Positions 14,601 through 23,212 are shown, counted from the first letter of the stretch. The stretch is DNA of 64,000 nucleotides from CAYNKA01 sp964397655 (GCA_964397655.1 CAYNKA010000001.1:496001-560000); one strand, 5' to 3'. Made by a program: numbers and translations. The notes: generated by a model not told the origin, from the sequence alone.

Positions 14601-14660
14601 ATTGCCGAAGACCGGAATCGAACCGGCACAGAACTTTCGGTCCCGGGGGATTTTAAGTCC
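14601..14660. repeat. attR: 60-bp repeat within tRNA-Leu
   Basis: Identical to 901-960. Integration here restored the tRNA gene because the element carried this 60-bp tRNA 3' part. Confidence 0.95.
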
Positions 14661-14689
14661 CCTGTGTCTACCAATTCCACCACTTCGGC
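14603..14689 (-). tRNA. tRNA-Leu(UAA)
   Basis: 87 nt with acceptor GCCGAAG/CTTCGGC and discriminator A. A 7-base anticodon loop CTTAAAA gives UAA. A long class-II variable arm and the GGTTCGATTCC T arm are present. It is the integration target of the neighbouring element, whose end supplies its 3' half. Confidence 0.97.
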
Positions 14690-14706
14690 GCCTTCGAAAT
14701 ATTACT

Positions 14707-15555
14707 ATGCACCTACCGAAGGGTCAAGTGAGGACGTTTTTTCTGGGGGACGGAGCTTTGAGGGATCTTGAAGGATTGTACGACAGTCATTTCCATATCG
14801 ATGAAATGACCAGGAAGGGAATCGACGTCGACGACCTATTCACGAAGCTGTTCGAACGGGGGTGGCGGGGCGGCATCGACGTCGTGACCGATCCCGGCGC
14901 CTCTGATCACAGACACGATGCGCCTGCAGGATTCCCCGGGGTATTCCGGAGCGCAGGCCTGTATCCTCACGAGGCGGAAAACGATTGGGAAGAAAAGATA
15001 CCCGCCCTTCGCGGACTTCTCGAGGACCGCAAAGTCGTAGCCGTCGGAGAAATAGGCATGGACAGATTTCACGATTACGCGACTCCGTCGAGACAAGCCG
15101 ATCTTTTCTCGGCCCAGATCGCGATCGCCGACGATTCCGGACTTCCGATCATCATCCATTGCCGCGACGCCGAAGCTGACGTCCATGCCCTGTTGAAAGC
15201 CAATCCGCCGAACCGCGGAGGCGTCGTTCATTGTTTTTCTTCGAGTTATGAATGGGCGAAGAAATTCCTCGACCTGGGGCTTTTTCTATCTTTCGCAGGG
15301 AACGTCACCTACCGCAAAAACACAGAACTCAGGAGGACCGCAGCGGCCGTTCCGATCGATCGGATCCTCGTCGAGACCGATTCCCCCTATCTTGCGCCGG
15401 AAGGTTATCGCGGGCGTCCCAGCAATCCTGCTCATGTTGCGGAAGTCTGCCGTTGCATCGCGGAGGCGAAGAGCATGGACGAAGCCGTCCTCAGGGCGAG
15501 GATCGAGGACAATCTGAAGCGATGCTTTCCCTCGATGACCGCGAGGAACGGCTGA
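14707..15555 (+). CDS. tatD: TatD-family metal-dependent DNase
   Basis: 282 residues. Metal-binding motifs of the family are in order: DSHFHID (~residue 27), GEIGMD, IIHCRDA, GVVHCFSS and ETDSPYLAPEGYRGRPSNP. TatD proteins are cytoplasmic 3'-5' exonucleases involved in DNA repair or quality control. No clear ribosome site precedes 14707; the N-terminus is ~20 residues longer than typical, so a later start is possible. It lies 18 bases from the tRNA-Leu gene on the opposite strand. Confidence 0.9.
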   Translation: MHLPKGQVRTFFLGDGALRDLEGLYDSHFHIDEMTRKGIDVDDLFTKLFERGWRGGIDVVTDPGASDHRHDAPAGFPGVFRSAGLYPHEAENDWEEKIPALRGLLEDRKVVAVGEIGMDRFHDYATPSRQADLFSAQIAIADDSGLPIIIHCRDAEADVHALLKANPPNRGGVVHCFSSSYEWAKKFLDLGLFLSFAGNVTYRKNTELRRTAAAVPIDRILVETDSPYLAPEGYRGRPSNPAHVAEVCRCIAEAKSMDEAVLRARIEDNLKRCFPSMTARNG

Positions 15556-15566
15556 GATGTTCGTTT

Positions 15567-16736
15567 TCATCCTCTGAACGGAAGAACGATTTCCACCTTG
15601 GTCCCCGTTTTGACCTTGCTCTGAACGCTCACGGTCCCGTCGTGAGCCTCCACCACGTTCTTGACGATCACGAGGCCCAATCCCGTACCGCCTTGCTTTG
15701 AAGTCGAGAAGAAAGGTTCGAAGACATGATCGAGGACCTCGCGAGGCATCCCGATTCCCGTATCCTCGACCGTCAAGACCAGCCGAGCTTCCTGTTTCCG
15801 GGCGGTTACTGAGATCTTCCCCCCATCGCTTATTGCCTTTCGAGAATTGTCGCAAAGGTTTATGAAAACACGGAGCATTCGGGCCTCGTCGAAGATAATC
15901 GGATCCGATATCTCGTTCCTTATTTCGAACCGAATACCGGCCTTGTCCATTGCTTCCGCTACGTTCTGCCTCAGTTTTTCGAAGAATTGGTGCAGGCTCA
16001 CGATAGACAAGTTGAGGCGGATATCGCCTCTGCTGTAATCGAGAAGTTCTCCGACGAGCAGATTCAACCGATCTACTTCCTTGAGTATCCCTGTCGCGTA
16101 TTTCTTTCCCTTCTCCGCGTCTTCTCCGTGCAGAAGGATCATTTCAGCGTATCCTTTCATGACGGAGATTGGATTCCTGATGTCATGAATGATCAAGGAC
16201 GAAAATTTTCCGAGATTCGACATCCGTTCCGATTTGATGAGTTCTTCTTGGACTGCTTTGAGGTCTTCGTATGCATGCTGGAGTTCGAGATTCTGTCTCC
16301 TGAGCCCGTCGACGAAATAATCGTTGCTCTTCCTCACCATGGATGAAAGGGATTTCAGAAGAGACAGGGCAACCATGTTATTATTCTGGAGGATTCGATG
16401 GAAATCATCCCGAAGTATCGACAGGACGTTCACGTCGGTTTTAGCCAGAACGGTCGCGCTCCTCGGGAGATCGTCCACCAGGGCCATTTCACCGAAAAGA
16501 TGTCCCTTACCGTGAATTGCGAGAAGATCGGGATGTCGGTCGTAATAATCTTTCCATACCTCGACCGTTCCATCCATGAGAATATAGAATTTCTCCGCCT
16601 TTTCGCCCTCGATGAATAGAATTTCTCCTTTAGAAAATTTCTCCTCTCTGCACGATTCAGCGAGGGTTCGAAGCTCGTCCGTGGAAAGATCCTTGAAAAA
16701 ATATACATCCTTGAGGAACTGCATCTTATGTTCCAT
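15567..16736 (-). CDS. Cyclic-nucleotide-domain histidine kinase
   Basis: 389 residues. Residues ~8-120 are a cNMP-binding fold (FSKGEILFIEGEKAEKFYILMDGTVEV, then GHLFGEMALVDDLPRSATVLAKT). A coiled linker and a HisKA helix pair with the phosphoacceptor His in LIIHDIRNPISVMKGYAEM follow. A HATPase with N box (FINLCDNSRKA), DTGIGM and GGTGLGL completes it. No membrane segment, so it is a soluble sensor. It converges on tatD with 11 bases between. The partner regulator is not adjacent. The ligand (cAMP, c-di-nucleotide or none) cannot be read from the sequence. Confidence 0.9.
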   Translation of the reverse strand: MEHKMQFLKDVYFFKDLSTDELRTLAESCREEKFSKGEILFIEGEKAEKFYILMDGTVEVWKDYYDRHPDLLAIHGKGHLFGEMALVDDLPRSATVLAKTDVNVLSILRDDFHRILQNNNMVALSLLKSLSSMVRKSNDYFVDGLRRQNLELQHAYEDLKAVQEELIKSERMSNLGKFSSLIIHDIRNPISVMKGYAEMILLHGEDAEKGKKYATGILKEVDRLNLLVGELLDYSRGDIRLNLSIVSLHQFFEKLRQNVAEAMDKAGIRFEIRNEISDPIIFDEARMLRVFINLCDNSRKAISDGGKISVTARKQEARLVLTVEDTGIGMPREVLDHVFEPFFSTSKQGGTGLGLVIVKNVVEAHDGTVSVQSKVKTGTKVEIVLPFRG

Positions 16737-16780
16737 GGCGACGCCTACATTCTTCGCTTCGAGGGAAAACCGTTCATAAT

Positions 16781-16809
16781 AAAAAACCTCGTCGCTTCGC
16801 GACGAGGTT
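16781..16809 (-). terminator. Terminator of the flaA operon
   Basis: Minus-strand stem AACCTCGTCGC/GCGACGAGGTT, 11 bp, with a 3-base loop followed by a T run. It lies 24 bases after the stop of the second flaA gene. Confidence 0.9.
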
Positions 16810-16832
16810 CCGAATATCGACTTTTCGGAGGT

Positions 16833-17567
16833 TCACCATGCATCGAGCATGTCGTCTTTGTCGCGATTCTCTTCCGCGAAGAGGTCGGTCACAGCCCGTA
16901 AATCATCGAGATAGATAAAATACGAACCATAGGTCTCCGACATATCGCATTCGACCGCGAATCCCAGGAATTTGATTCCTGTCTGCGTACTGTAATGGGC
17001 GTTACGTTGTTCCATTGACGGCGGTATGGCGACCACGAGTTTCTTCCACCCGGAGAAGTTCAGCTTGCCTACGGTTAGTTCGACGGGTTTACCGGAAAAG
17101 TCCTGGAGGATCACTTTCAGGACATGGTTGTAATTCCGGCCCGCTACCCACACGGAGAGGGTTTTCACCACTCCGGCAATTCCTATGGGCCGTGACGGGA
17201 GGATGGAGATCATCGCCGCGCCGCGCCTGTAGAATTCCGTCTTGACGCCCAATACGTAGCGATCTTCTTCCTTGATACCTATTGCCTGTTCGTCCTTGAT
17301 AGGCTGCTTGTCGGCAGGACTGCCCTCCAACCGCCTCGGACTGGATATCCCCTGATCTTGGGAAATGGCGACTTTCCAGAATCCCGCATCCTCGAATTTC
17401 GACAGGGATATTTCCTTCAGCTTCTGTTGAGCCGTATCGACTCCGATGTTCTCCGCAACGGGCTGCCCCGGAGTCGGCGAAGTCTCGGCTTTCTGAGTCT
17501 GGGCAAATCCAAGAGCCGCTCCGCACAGCAAAATCAGTATTCCGACAAACGTTCTTTTCATGCTCAT
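16833..17567 (-). CDS. flaA: FlaA-type flagellar filament outer-layer protein
   Basis: 244 residues. Signal peptide (residues 1-22, ending ALGFAQ). The mature part carries the FlaA family features: SKFEDAGFWKVAISQDQG, then VLGVKTEFYRRGAAMISILPSRPI, KTLSVWVAGRNYNHVLKVILQDFSG, LNFSGWKKLVVAIPP, GSYFIYLDDLRAVTDLF. FlaA proteins are exported to the periplasm and sheath the FlaB core of spirochaete periplasmic flagella. It is the second gene of a two-gene operon, 10 bases after its paralogue, matching the adjacent FlaA pair known in treponemes. Confidence 0.9.
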   Translation of the reverse strand: MSMKRTFVGILILLCGAALGFAQTQKAETSPTPGQPVAENIGVDTAQQKLKEISLSKFEDAGFWKVAISQDQGISSPRRLEGSPADKQPIKDEQAIGIKEEDRYVLGVKTEFYRRGAAMISILPSRPIGIAGVVKTLSVWVAGRNYNHVLKVILQDFSGKPVELTVGKLNFSGWKKLVVAIPPSMEQRNAHYSTQTGIKFLGFAVECDMSETYGSYFIYLDDLRAVTDLFAEENRDKDDMLDAW

Positions 17568-17577
17568 ACCGATACTC

Positions 17578-18333
17578 CTACTTCTTGGCTCCTTCGCCCC
17601 AGAGTTCTTTCACATATTCCGGATTCGCGAGATTCTCGCCGTCGAAAGGCGACTCGAACATATCGGTGAAGATCTTGATTTGATCGAGATAAACGTAGAA
17701 ATCGTTGACCTTTTCTTCCGGTTTCGTCCAAAGGACGAGCTTGACGAGTTCAAGGCCCTTGAATTTTGGAGTATAGGAAACCGCCTGAGAGATGGTATTG
17801 GGAATGTTCAACCAGATATTCTTCCAACCGATGAACTTGATGTCGCCGAAGTTGAGGACGTGGGTTATTCCCTTATGATCCATGATATGAGCTTCGAGGT
17901 AGAAGTCGTAATTTGATCCCCAGACCCAGATATCCATGTTCTTCACTCTTCCGGGCAAAGGCAGGGTCCTGGGAACCAATTTTCCGTCGTCGCTCTTCTT
18001 CGCGGGGAGTATTTCGATGAAGTTGTAGCCTTTGCGGTCGAACTTTCCGTGTATTCCGAAGGCTTTGAGTTCCTTACCTTCCGGAGGTTTCCTGTAGAGC
18101 GCGTCAGGCCAAGCCTTCACGAAAGCGGATTTCGGATATACATCGTCTCCCGAGCTGGTCTTGATTACGGAAGAAAACTTGCTGCCGCGGATTATCCAGG
18201 GATTGTCTTGCGGATTATCGAAATCTTCGACGATTTTCGACTGCAGATTTACCGTCATTTCATCAGCGATCAGGGAATCGGCAAGTAGAAAAAATAGCAA
18301 CAAGAATAAAGCGAGCAGGCCGCCTCTTTTCAT
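17578..18333 (-). CDS. flaA: FlaA-type flagellar filament outer-layer protein (paralogue)
   Basis: 251 residues. Signal peptide (residues 1-24, hydrophobic LLALFLLLFFLLADSLIADE). Then KIVEDFDNPQDNPWIIRGSKF, FIEILPAKK, VKNMDIWVWGSNYDFYLEAHIMDHKG, GDIKFIGWKNIWLNIPN and DFYVYLDQIKIFTDMFE, the same order of motifs as in its neighbour. It is first in the operon, with AAGGAG before the ATG and a perfect sigma-70 promoter upstream. It acts as a periplasmic flagellar sheath subunit. Which copy corresponds to which treponemal FlaA needs alignment. Confidence 0.9.
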   Translation of the reverse strand: MKRGGLLALFLLLFFLLADSLIADEMTVNLQSKIVEDFDNPQDNPWIIRGSKFSSVIKTSSGDDVYPKSAFVKAWPDALYRKPPEGKELKAFGIHGKFDRKGYNFIEILPAKKSDDGKLVPRTLPLPGRVKNMDIWVWGSNYDFYLEAHIMDHKGITHVLNFGDIKFIGWKNIWLNIPNTISQAVSYTPKFKGLELVKLVLWTKPEEKVNDFYVYLDQIKIFTDMFESPFDGENLANPEYVKELWGEGAKK

Positions 18334-18378
18334 TTTCTACTCCTTATACACAGCATTCATCATCGGAACTATACCAGG

Positions 18379-18407
18379 ATTATATTTCTATCGTATACCT
18401 TTGTCAA
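18379..18407 (-). promoter_or_regulatory. Perfect-consensus sigma-70 promoter of flaA operon
   Basis: On the minus strand TTGACA (18407-18402), a 17-base spacer and TATAAT (18384-18379), all consensus. Transcription would start near 18371, giving a leader of about 38 bases before the flaA ATG. Confidence 0.9.
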
Positions 18408-18441
18408 ATAGTATAAAGAAATAAAAGCGGATTAAAAAAAA

Positions 18442-18784
18442 GGCAGGCCTATAAGCCGGGTTCTGTCATGGACCGCCATCTATCTCGGAGCGTCGTCTCC
18501 GACGCTCTCAAGCAGTCTACCCGCGGCTTCAGGGCGAGCAACCCGCCGCTTCTCGACTTTGCTCCGGGTAAGGCTTGCCGTGCCTCTTTCGTCGCCGAAA
18601 GAGCGGTGGGCTCTTACCCCACCTTTTCACCCTTGCCCCGTTTCCGCTTTCGCGGCAGCGGGGCGGTATGTTTTCTGTGGCGCTCTCTATCACCCCGAAG
18701 GGTGTCCGGGAATTACCCGGTACCCTGCTCTCTGGAGCCCGGACTTTCCTCCTTTTCGTGGAAAAGGCGGCGGTCCGGCCTGCC
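18442..18784 (-). ncRNA. rnpB: RNase P RNA (type A)
   Basis: On the minus strand the 5' end GGCAGGCC (18784-18777) pairs with the 3' GGCCTGCC (18449-18442) as P1. The conserved GAGGAAAGTCCGGGCTCC follows the start, and the 3' end has the conserved ACAGAACCCGGCTTATAGGCC. Length about 343 nt is normal. A T run follows the 3' end and serves as terminator. It starts 13 bases after the zinc-ribbon gene, so it may partly be transcribed with the rpoD operon. It is the catalytic RNA for tRNA 5' maturation. Confidence 0.96.
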
Positions 18785-18797
18785 GTTAACGCACAAT

Positions 18798-19685
18798 CTA
18801 AATATCGGAATCCTCGATGTCGTCGTGGCGACGCCGGTCGTCGTCCTCCTCCTCGTCCTCGTCGGAATCTTCCTCCTCGTCGAGAAGATCGTCGTCGTCT
18901 TCGCTTCCCTCCTCCACGTCGAAGTCTTCGACGTCGAAAATCCCCTCGCTCTCTTCGGTGTAGAACGCTTCCTCCCCGTCCTCCTGGAAAAAGAGGATAC
19001 GGCTGCAGTAGGGACAGAACATGATGGATTTTCCCGCCCGGACGTCGTTCACGAACTGCATGGGAAGAATCATGTGACAGCCGGAGCAAACGCCTCGTTT
19101 GAGAGGAACGATTCCAAGACCCGATTTGCTTCGGATGATTCGTTCGAATTTGAAGAGCATTTCCGCGTCGAGCCCCGGGATGATCTTCTTTTCGTCGATC
19201 TCGAGTTCGCGGAGCAGGCCCTTCTTTTTTTCGCTCTCGTTTTTGATCTTTTCCTGTTCCCGGTTGAGTTCCTCTTCCTGTTCCTTGATCATGGACTCTT
19301 CCCGCTCGAGGGCATGGGCCATCTCTTCCAGGACTTTCTCCTCCTTCTGAAGGTCCTTCCTGTATTGGAGTTCCTTCTCCGAGGCGTCCCGTATTTCCTT
19401 GTCGAGAGCTTCGTATTCCCTCTGAGTCTTGATGATGTCCATCTGTCCTTCGAGTTTCTCGCGGGACTGTTCGGCCTCAGCCATTTTTTCCTTGAGGCTC
19501 TTGATCCTGAGCTTGATCTGCTCGTTCTGCTCGTTCTTCTCGATGTAGGATTTTTTGAGACGGTTCACGAGTTCCGTCTTGGTGGCGAGAGTTTTCGGGA
19601 TATCCCTGATCTCCGCTTCTATCTCGAATTTTTTGGAAAGAATGTCCTGCAAATTCCGCAGTTTCTCGAACACATCCTGAATCAT
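18798..19685 (-). CDS. Coiled-coil C4 zinc-ribbon protein (CT398-type)
   Basis: 295 residues. Residues ~1-175 are a long charged coiled coil with conserved REYEALDKEI. A zinc ribbon with CSGCHM and CPYC pairs (~198-225) follows, then a strongly acidic tail (DDDDLLDEEEDSDEDEEEDDD). This fits the family of CT398/zf-RING_7-type proteins, proposed to bind nucleic acid or transport factors but without an agreed function. It follows rpoD by 22 bases in the same operon. The Asp/Glu-rich tail is unusual for the family. Confidence 0.85.
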   Translation of the reverse strand: MIQDVFEKLRNLQDILSKKFEIEAEIRDIPKTLATKTELVNRLKKSYIEKNEQNEQIKLRIKSLKEKMAEAEQSREKLEGQMDIIKTQREYEALDKEIRDASEKELQYRKDLQKEEKVLEEMAHALEREESMIKEQEEELNREQEKIKNESEKKKGLLRELEIDEKKIIPGLDAEMLFKFERIIRSKSGLGIVPLKRGVCSGCHMILPMQFVNDVRAGKSIMFCPYCSRILFFQEDGEEAFYTEESEGIFDVEDFDVEEGSEDDDDLLDEEEDSDEDEEEDDDRRRHDDIEDSDI

Positions 19686-19707
19686 GCCTTTTCCTCTCGT
19701 CCTCTAT

Positions 19708-21435
19708 TTAATGATCTAAATAATCTTTCAACCGTCGGCTCCGTTTGGGATGCCTGAGCCTTCTGAGCGCTTTCGCCTCGATTTGCCGGATTCTCTCACG
19801 GGTTACGTTAAAATACAAGCCGACTTCCTCGAGCGTCAAGGAGTATCCGTCTTCGAGTCCGAAGCGCATCTTGAGGACCTCCTGCTCCCTCGGAGGAAGC
19901 GTCGACAATACTTCGCGGAGCTGCTCCTGGAGTAGGGTGAAAGCCGTCTGACTGGAGGGATTCTCCACGTCCTTGTCCTCGATGAAGTCCCCCAACAGCG
20001 AATCCTCCTCCTCGCCTATCGGCGTTTCCAGAGAAATGGGCTCGCGCGCTACATTTTTGACCGACTTGACGCGGCTAACCGACCAGCCCAGCCTGTCCGC
20101 CACTTCGTCGTCCGAAGGCTCCCTGCCGAGAACCTGCATGAGCTGACGGCTCTCGCGGACCACCTTGTTGATCTGCTCGATCATGTGGACGGGGACCCTT
20201 ATCGTCCTGGCCTGATCCGAGATGGAACGGGTGATCGCCTGCCTGATCCACCAGGTAGCGTACGTCGAAAATTTGTACCCCTTTCGGTATTCGAATTTTT
20301 CGACGGCTTTGATGAGGCCGATGTTGCCTTCCTGTACGAGATCGAAGAAATGGAGCCCCCTGTTGGTGTACTTCTTCGCGATGCTGACGACAAGACGCAG
20401 ATTGGCCTTTATGAGCCTGTCCTTGGCGGTCTGCATCATATTCTTCCCCCGAAGAATCTCCTTGGCCATTTTGAGGATGTTCTGAGTCGCGTCCTCGAAC
20501 TCGATCTCCAGGCCTTTCAGCTTCTTCTCGGTGATCTGGATCTGCCGGATCTCCTCCTTGATCTCGTCCGCTGAAAGGCCGAGATCCTCCTCGATCTTAA
20601 GCCGTTTCTCGGTGATCGTGAGGCCGCGCCCGAGCGAGCGAATTTCCCTGAGATTGGAAACGCGCAGCCGTTTCTCTATCTTTTCCTGCTCCCTCTTGTA
20701 CTTCTTGATCCGTTTCGCGGCTCCGAGGAATTTTTCGGAAAAAAGAAGGATCTCCTCCTGATGGATTTCAACCTTCGAGAATTTCTTCATGAGCGAGTTG
20801 CGCCGGTCCTGGAGATCGTCCTCGTTGAGTACGTCTCCGCCATGGGCGACGAGTTTTCTCTTGAGCTCCATATAGCCTTTGAGATCTCCCAGCACTTCCC
20901 GGAGCGACTCGCGATAGAATTGCGAAAGTCTCCGCCTCTCCGCAAGATATTCCGAGATTTCCTTCTTGGAGAGGTTCATTTCCCTCGGATCCCGTTTCGA
21001 GAACGCTCTTTGGGCGAGCGCGTAGAATTCGGGAATGAGCATTCCCGAGTTCTTGATGACGCCTTTTATGATGTTCTCGCCCTGTTCCATCTTCTTGGAA
21101 AGCTCCACCTCCTGCTCCGCGGTGAGGAGGTTTTCCTTTCCGATCTCCCTGAGATACAAACGGATGGGATCGTCGATGGTGGAATCCTTGTCCGTATAGA
21201 CGAGTTTCTTCCTTTTCTCCGCCTTTTCGGCGACGTCGTCGTCTTCGAGCCTGAGTTCCTCTTCCTCGAGTCGAACGTTATGTTTCGCCAGCAGTGCGAT
21301 CACTTCCTCGATCTTCTCGGAATTGACGATCGAGTCGGGGAGAAAATCGTTGACTTCATCGTAACTTATGCTTTTTTTGTTCTTCGCGTATTCCAACAGC
21401 TTGATGATCGCAGGATCGCTCTGCAGTTCACTCAT
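19708..21435 (-). CDS. rpoD: Primary sigma factor sigma-70
   Basis: 575 residues. Region 1.1-like N-terminus, region 1.2 (DPIRLYLREIGKENLLTAEQEVELSKKME), a ~200-residue non-conserved helical insert, region 2 (RLVVSIAKKYTNRGLHFFDLVQEGNIGLIKAVEKFEYRKGYKFSTYATWWIRQAI), region 3 and region 4 with the HTH (EEVGLYFNVTRERIRQIEAKALRRLRHP). It directs RNA polymerase to housekeeping promoters such as the flaA one. Its start overlaps the end of dnaG by 8 bases, an order (dnaG then rpoD) shared with classical macromolecular-synthesis operons. Confidence 0.97.
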   Translation of the reverse strand: MSELQSDPAIIKLLEYAKNKKSISYDEVNDFLPDSIVNSEKIEEVIALLAKHNVRLEEEELRLEDDDVAEKAEKRKKLVYTDKDSTIDDPIRLYLREIGKENLLTAEQEVELSKKMEQGENIIKGVIKNSGMLIPEFYALAQRAFSKRDPREMNLSKKEISEYLAERRRLSQFYRESLREVLGDLKGYMELKRKLVAHGGDVLNEDDLQDRRNSLMKKFSKVEIHQEEILLFSEKFLGAAKRIKKYKREQEKIEKRLRVSNLREIRSLGRGLTITEKRLKIEEDLGLSADEIKEEIRQIQITEKKLKGLEIEFEDATQNILKMAKEILRGKNMMQTAKDRLIKANLRLVVSIAKKYTNRGLHFFDLVQEGNIGLIKAVEKFEYRKGYKFSTYATWWIRQAITRSISDQARTIRVPVHMIEQINKVVRESRQLMQVLGREPSDDEVADRLGWSVSRVKSVKNVAREPISLETPIGEEEDSLLGDFIEDKDVENPSSQTAFTLLQEQLREVLSTLPPREQEVLKMRFGLEDGYSLTLEEVGLYFNVTRERIRQIEAKALRRLRHPKRSRRLKDYLDH

Positions 21436-23209
21436 TCCCCATTACCCTCAATTTCTCAAGTTCCCCGTCCAGATACATTTTCCGTTCAAGCAATTCGGTC
21501 AGCCGGTCCTCCTGTGCGCTTTCCGCCTTGAGTCTCTTCATTTCCTTTACGACGTCGTTTCGCTGTCTTTCCAGGCTGTTTCGCTGGATTCGCGCCACGG
21601 CGTCCCTGACGATGCCCTCCCGGTTCACGGAAAATTCTTCCGAAACGAGCTTCTGTATAACGAATTCCTTCAATTCGACGTTTTCGATCCTTTCAAGAAC
21701 CGCATCCCTGTTCCAAACGCCCGTTCGGAAACATTCTTCCATGCAGATGAACAATTCTCGAGCCGGCCCCTCCGCGAGATCGTCCAAGGAAATTCTCGTT
21801 CGGATGAATGAAAACGACTCCCGGCTTTCGATGACCGATATCATCAGTACGAGTTCCGGAGTTAAACCTATTTTTCCTACCCCAGGGGGAGGCAAAGAAG
21901 CAGCAGGTTCCACGTTCCCGAAGGACTGATTTCGCCTTCTAGTATAGTCTCCTTTTATCGCGGCCTTCTCTATCCCCAGAAGATCGGCCAATTTCGTCAT
22001 CGCGGCATCGCGCTTTACATCGGAGACCATGCTTCCAATATAGGTAAACAGGTCCCTGATTATCAACTCCTTCCCTTCGGGAGTATCTCCGTTGTGGGAA
22101 GCCATCGATTTTTTCAATAAAAAGTCCAATACATTTATAGGACATTCGAGGATTTTTTTCAACTCTTGAGTTCGATCTTCCTGAACGAGATCCGCCGGAT
22201 CGATGTCCGGAGGCGATTCCGCGACGAAAACCTGAAATTCCAAAGCCTCGCAAATCTCCGCCGTACGCCGAGTGGCCTTAATGCCGGCTTCATCCCCGTC
22301 GAAAAAGAGCACGAGCGTTTCCGCGAACCTTTTCAACAATTTCCCCTGTTCCTGGGTGAAAGCGGTACCCAGGGGCGCCACGGCGTAATCGATGCCCGCC
22401 TGATGCAGGGCGATGACATCCATATAGCCTTCGACCAATGCCGCTTTTTTCTGCCGCCTGATCGAATCCTTCGCCTGGAAAAAACCGTAAAGATTCGAGC
22501 CCTTGCGATACACTTCTGACTCCGCCGAATTGAGATACTTCGGACCGTTTCCTTCGAGGATTCTCCCGCCGAAGGCGAGCACGTCTCCCCGGGGGGATTG
22601 GATGGGAAAAACGACTCGATGGGTGAAAAAGGCCCTTCCGGCCTGATTGGCGGAAAAAAGACCGGTCGTTTTGAGGAAGTCCTCGGAATAATTCTTCTTT
22701 TTTAGGAAATTCACGAGCCAATACGGATCCGACGGCGCATATCCGAGTTGAAATCGCTCGATGATTTCGTCCTTTATGCCCCTGCTGTGGAGATATTCCA
22801 GGGCGCCTGCCCCTTGGGCGGAGTGCTGCAGAAGGTATCGGAAACTTCCCGCGACCCTTCGGTTCAACTCGAGAAGAGCCGCCTTCCTCTTTTCGACCTC
22901 CGAAATCTCGCCGTCCTGAGGCACCACCGCCACTCCCACCTTCTTCCCCAGGAATTCCGCCGCCTCTACGAAACTCAGGTGTTCGACTTCCATCACGAAA
23001 TTGAATACCGTTCCGCCCTTGTGGCAGCCGAAACAATAAAACAAACCGCTTTCCGGAGTCACCGAGAACGACGGGGTTTTTTCGTGATGAAAGGGACAAA
23101 GCCCCCAGTATCTGGTGCCTTTCCGTTTCAGGGTCGTGTATTCCGAGACGACCTCGCCGATGTCCGCCTTGTCGGCGATCTGTTTGATGACGCTTTCGGG
23201 AATAGCCAT
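21428..23209 (-). CDS. dnaG: DNA primase
   Basis: 593 residues. The N-terminal zinc-binding domain has CPFHHEKTPSFSV ... FYCFGCHKGG (residues ~38-66). The TOPRIM core has ALVEGYMDVIALHQAG with the catalytic Glu, and LFFDGDEAGIKATRR with the DxD. The C-terminal ~150 residues are the helicase-interaction region. It makes RNA primers at the replication fork. Translationally linked to rpoD by overlap and preceded by mltG with a 3-base gap. Confidence 0.97.
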   Translation of the reverse strand: MAIPESVIKQIADKADIGEVVSEYTTLKRKGTRYWGLCPFHHEKTPSFSVTPESGLFYCFGCHKGGTVFNFVMEVEHLSFVEAAEFLGKKVGVAVVPQDGEISEVEKRKAALLELNRRVAGSFRYLLQHSAQGAGALEYLHSRGIKDEIIERFQLGYAPSDPYWLVNFLKKKNYSEDFLKTTGLFSANQAGRAFFTHRVVFPIQSPRGDVLAFGGRILEGNGPKYLNSAESEVYRKGSNLYGFFQAKDSIRRQKKAALVEGYMDVIALHQAGIDYAVAPLGTAFTQEQGKLLKRFAETLVLFFDGDEAGIKATRRTAEICEALEFQVFVAESPPDIDPADLVQEDRTQELKKILECPINVLDFLLKKSMASHNGDTPEGKELIIRDLFTYIGSMVSDVKRDAAMTKLADLLGIEKAAIKGDYTRRRNQSFGNVEPAASLPPPGVGKIGLTPELVLMISVIESRESFSFIRTRISLDDLAEGPARELFICMEECFRTGVWNRDAVLERIENVELKEFVIQKLVSEEFSVNREGIVRDAVARIQRNSLERQRNDVVKEMKRLKAESAQEDRLTELLERKMYLDGELEKLRVMGNE

Positions 23210-23212
23210 GGA

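Larger units (their letters stand above)
901..14660. mobile_element. Integrated phage-satellite-like/prophage element in tRNA-Leu
   Basis: A perfect 60-bp direct repeat (901-960 and 14601-14660) bounds this segment. The right copy is the 3' two-thirds of an intact tRNA-Leu; the left copy is the displaced tRNA end. The integrase gene lies just inside the tRNA-side boundary, as is usual for tyrosine-recombinase elements in tRNA genes. The content is phage-like: integrase, XRE regulator, excisionase-like protein, replication ATPase, terminase-small-like HTH protein, ClpP-type protease, tail fibre, baseplate hub and a sigma factor. Most reading frames are tightly packed with ATGA overlaps. No large terminase, portal, major capsid or tape-measure gene was found. 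Boundaries are seen directly; the class of element (satellite or deleted prophage) is inference. Confidence 0.93.

Noticed and set aside
901..14660. Transposable Mu-type prophage
   Set aside because: The hub is Mu-like, but there is a tyrosine integrase, tRNA att repeats and no transposase or short target duplication.
18468..19757. 429-codon rightward open frame over rnpB and the zinc-ribbon gene
   Set aside because: It is antisense to RNase P RNA and a clear coiled-coil zinc-ribbon gene; its Leu/Val/Phe-rich sequence is the mirror of an acidic coding strand.
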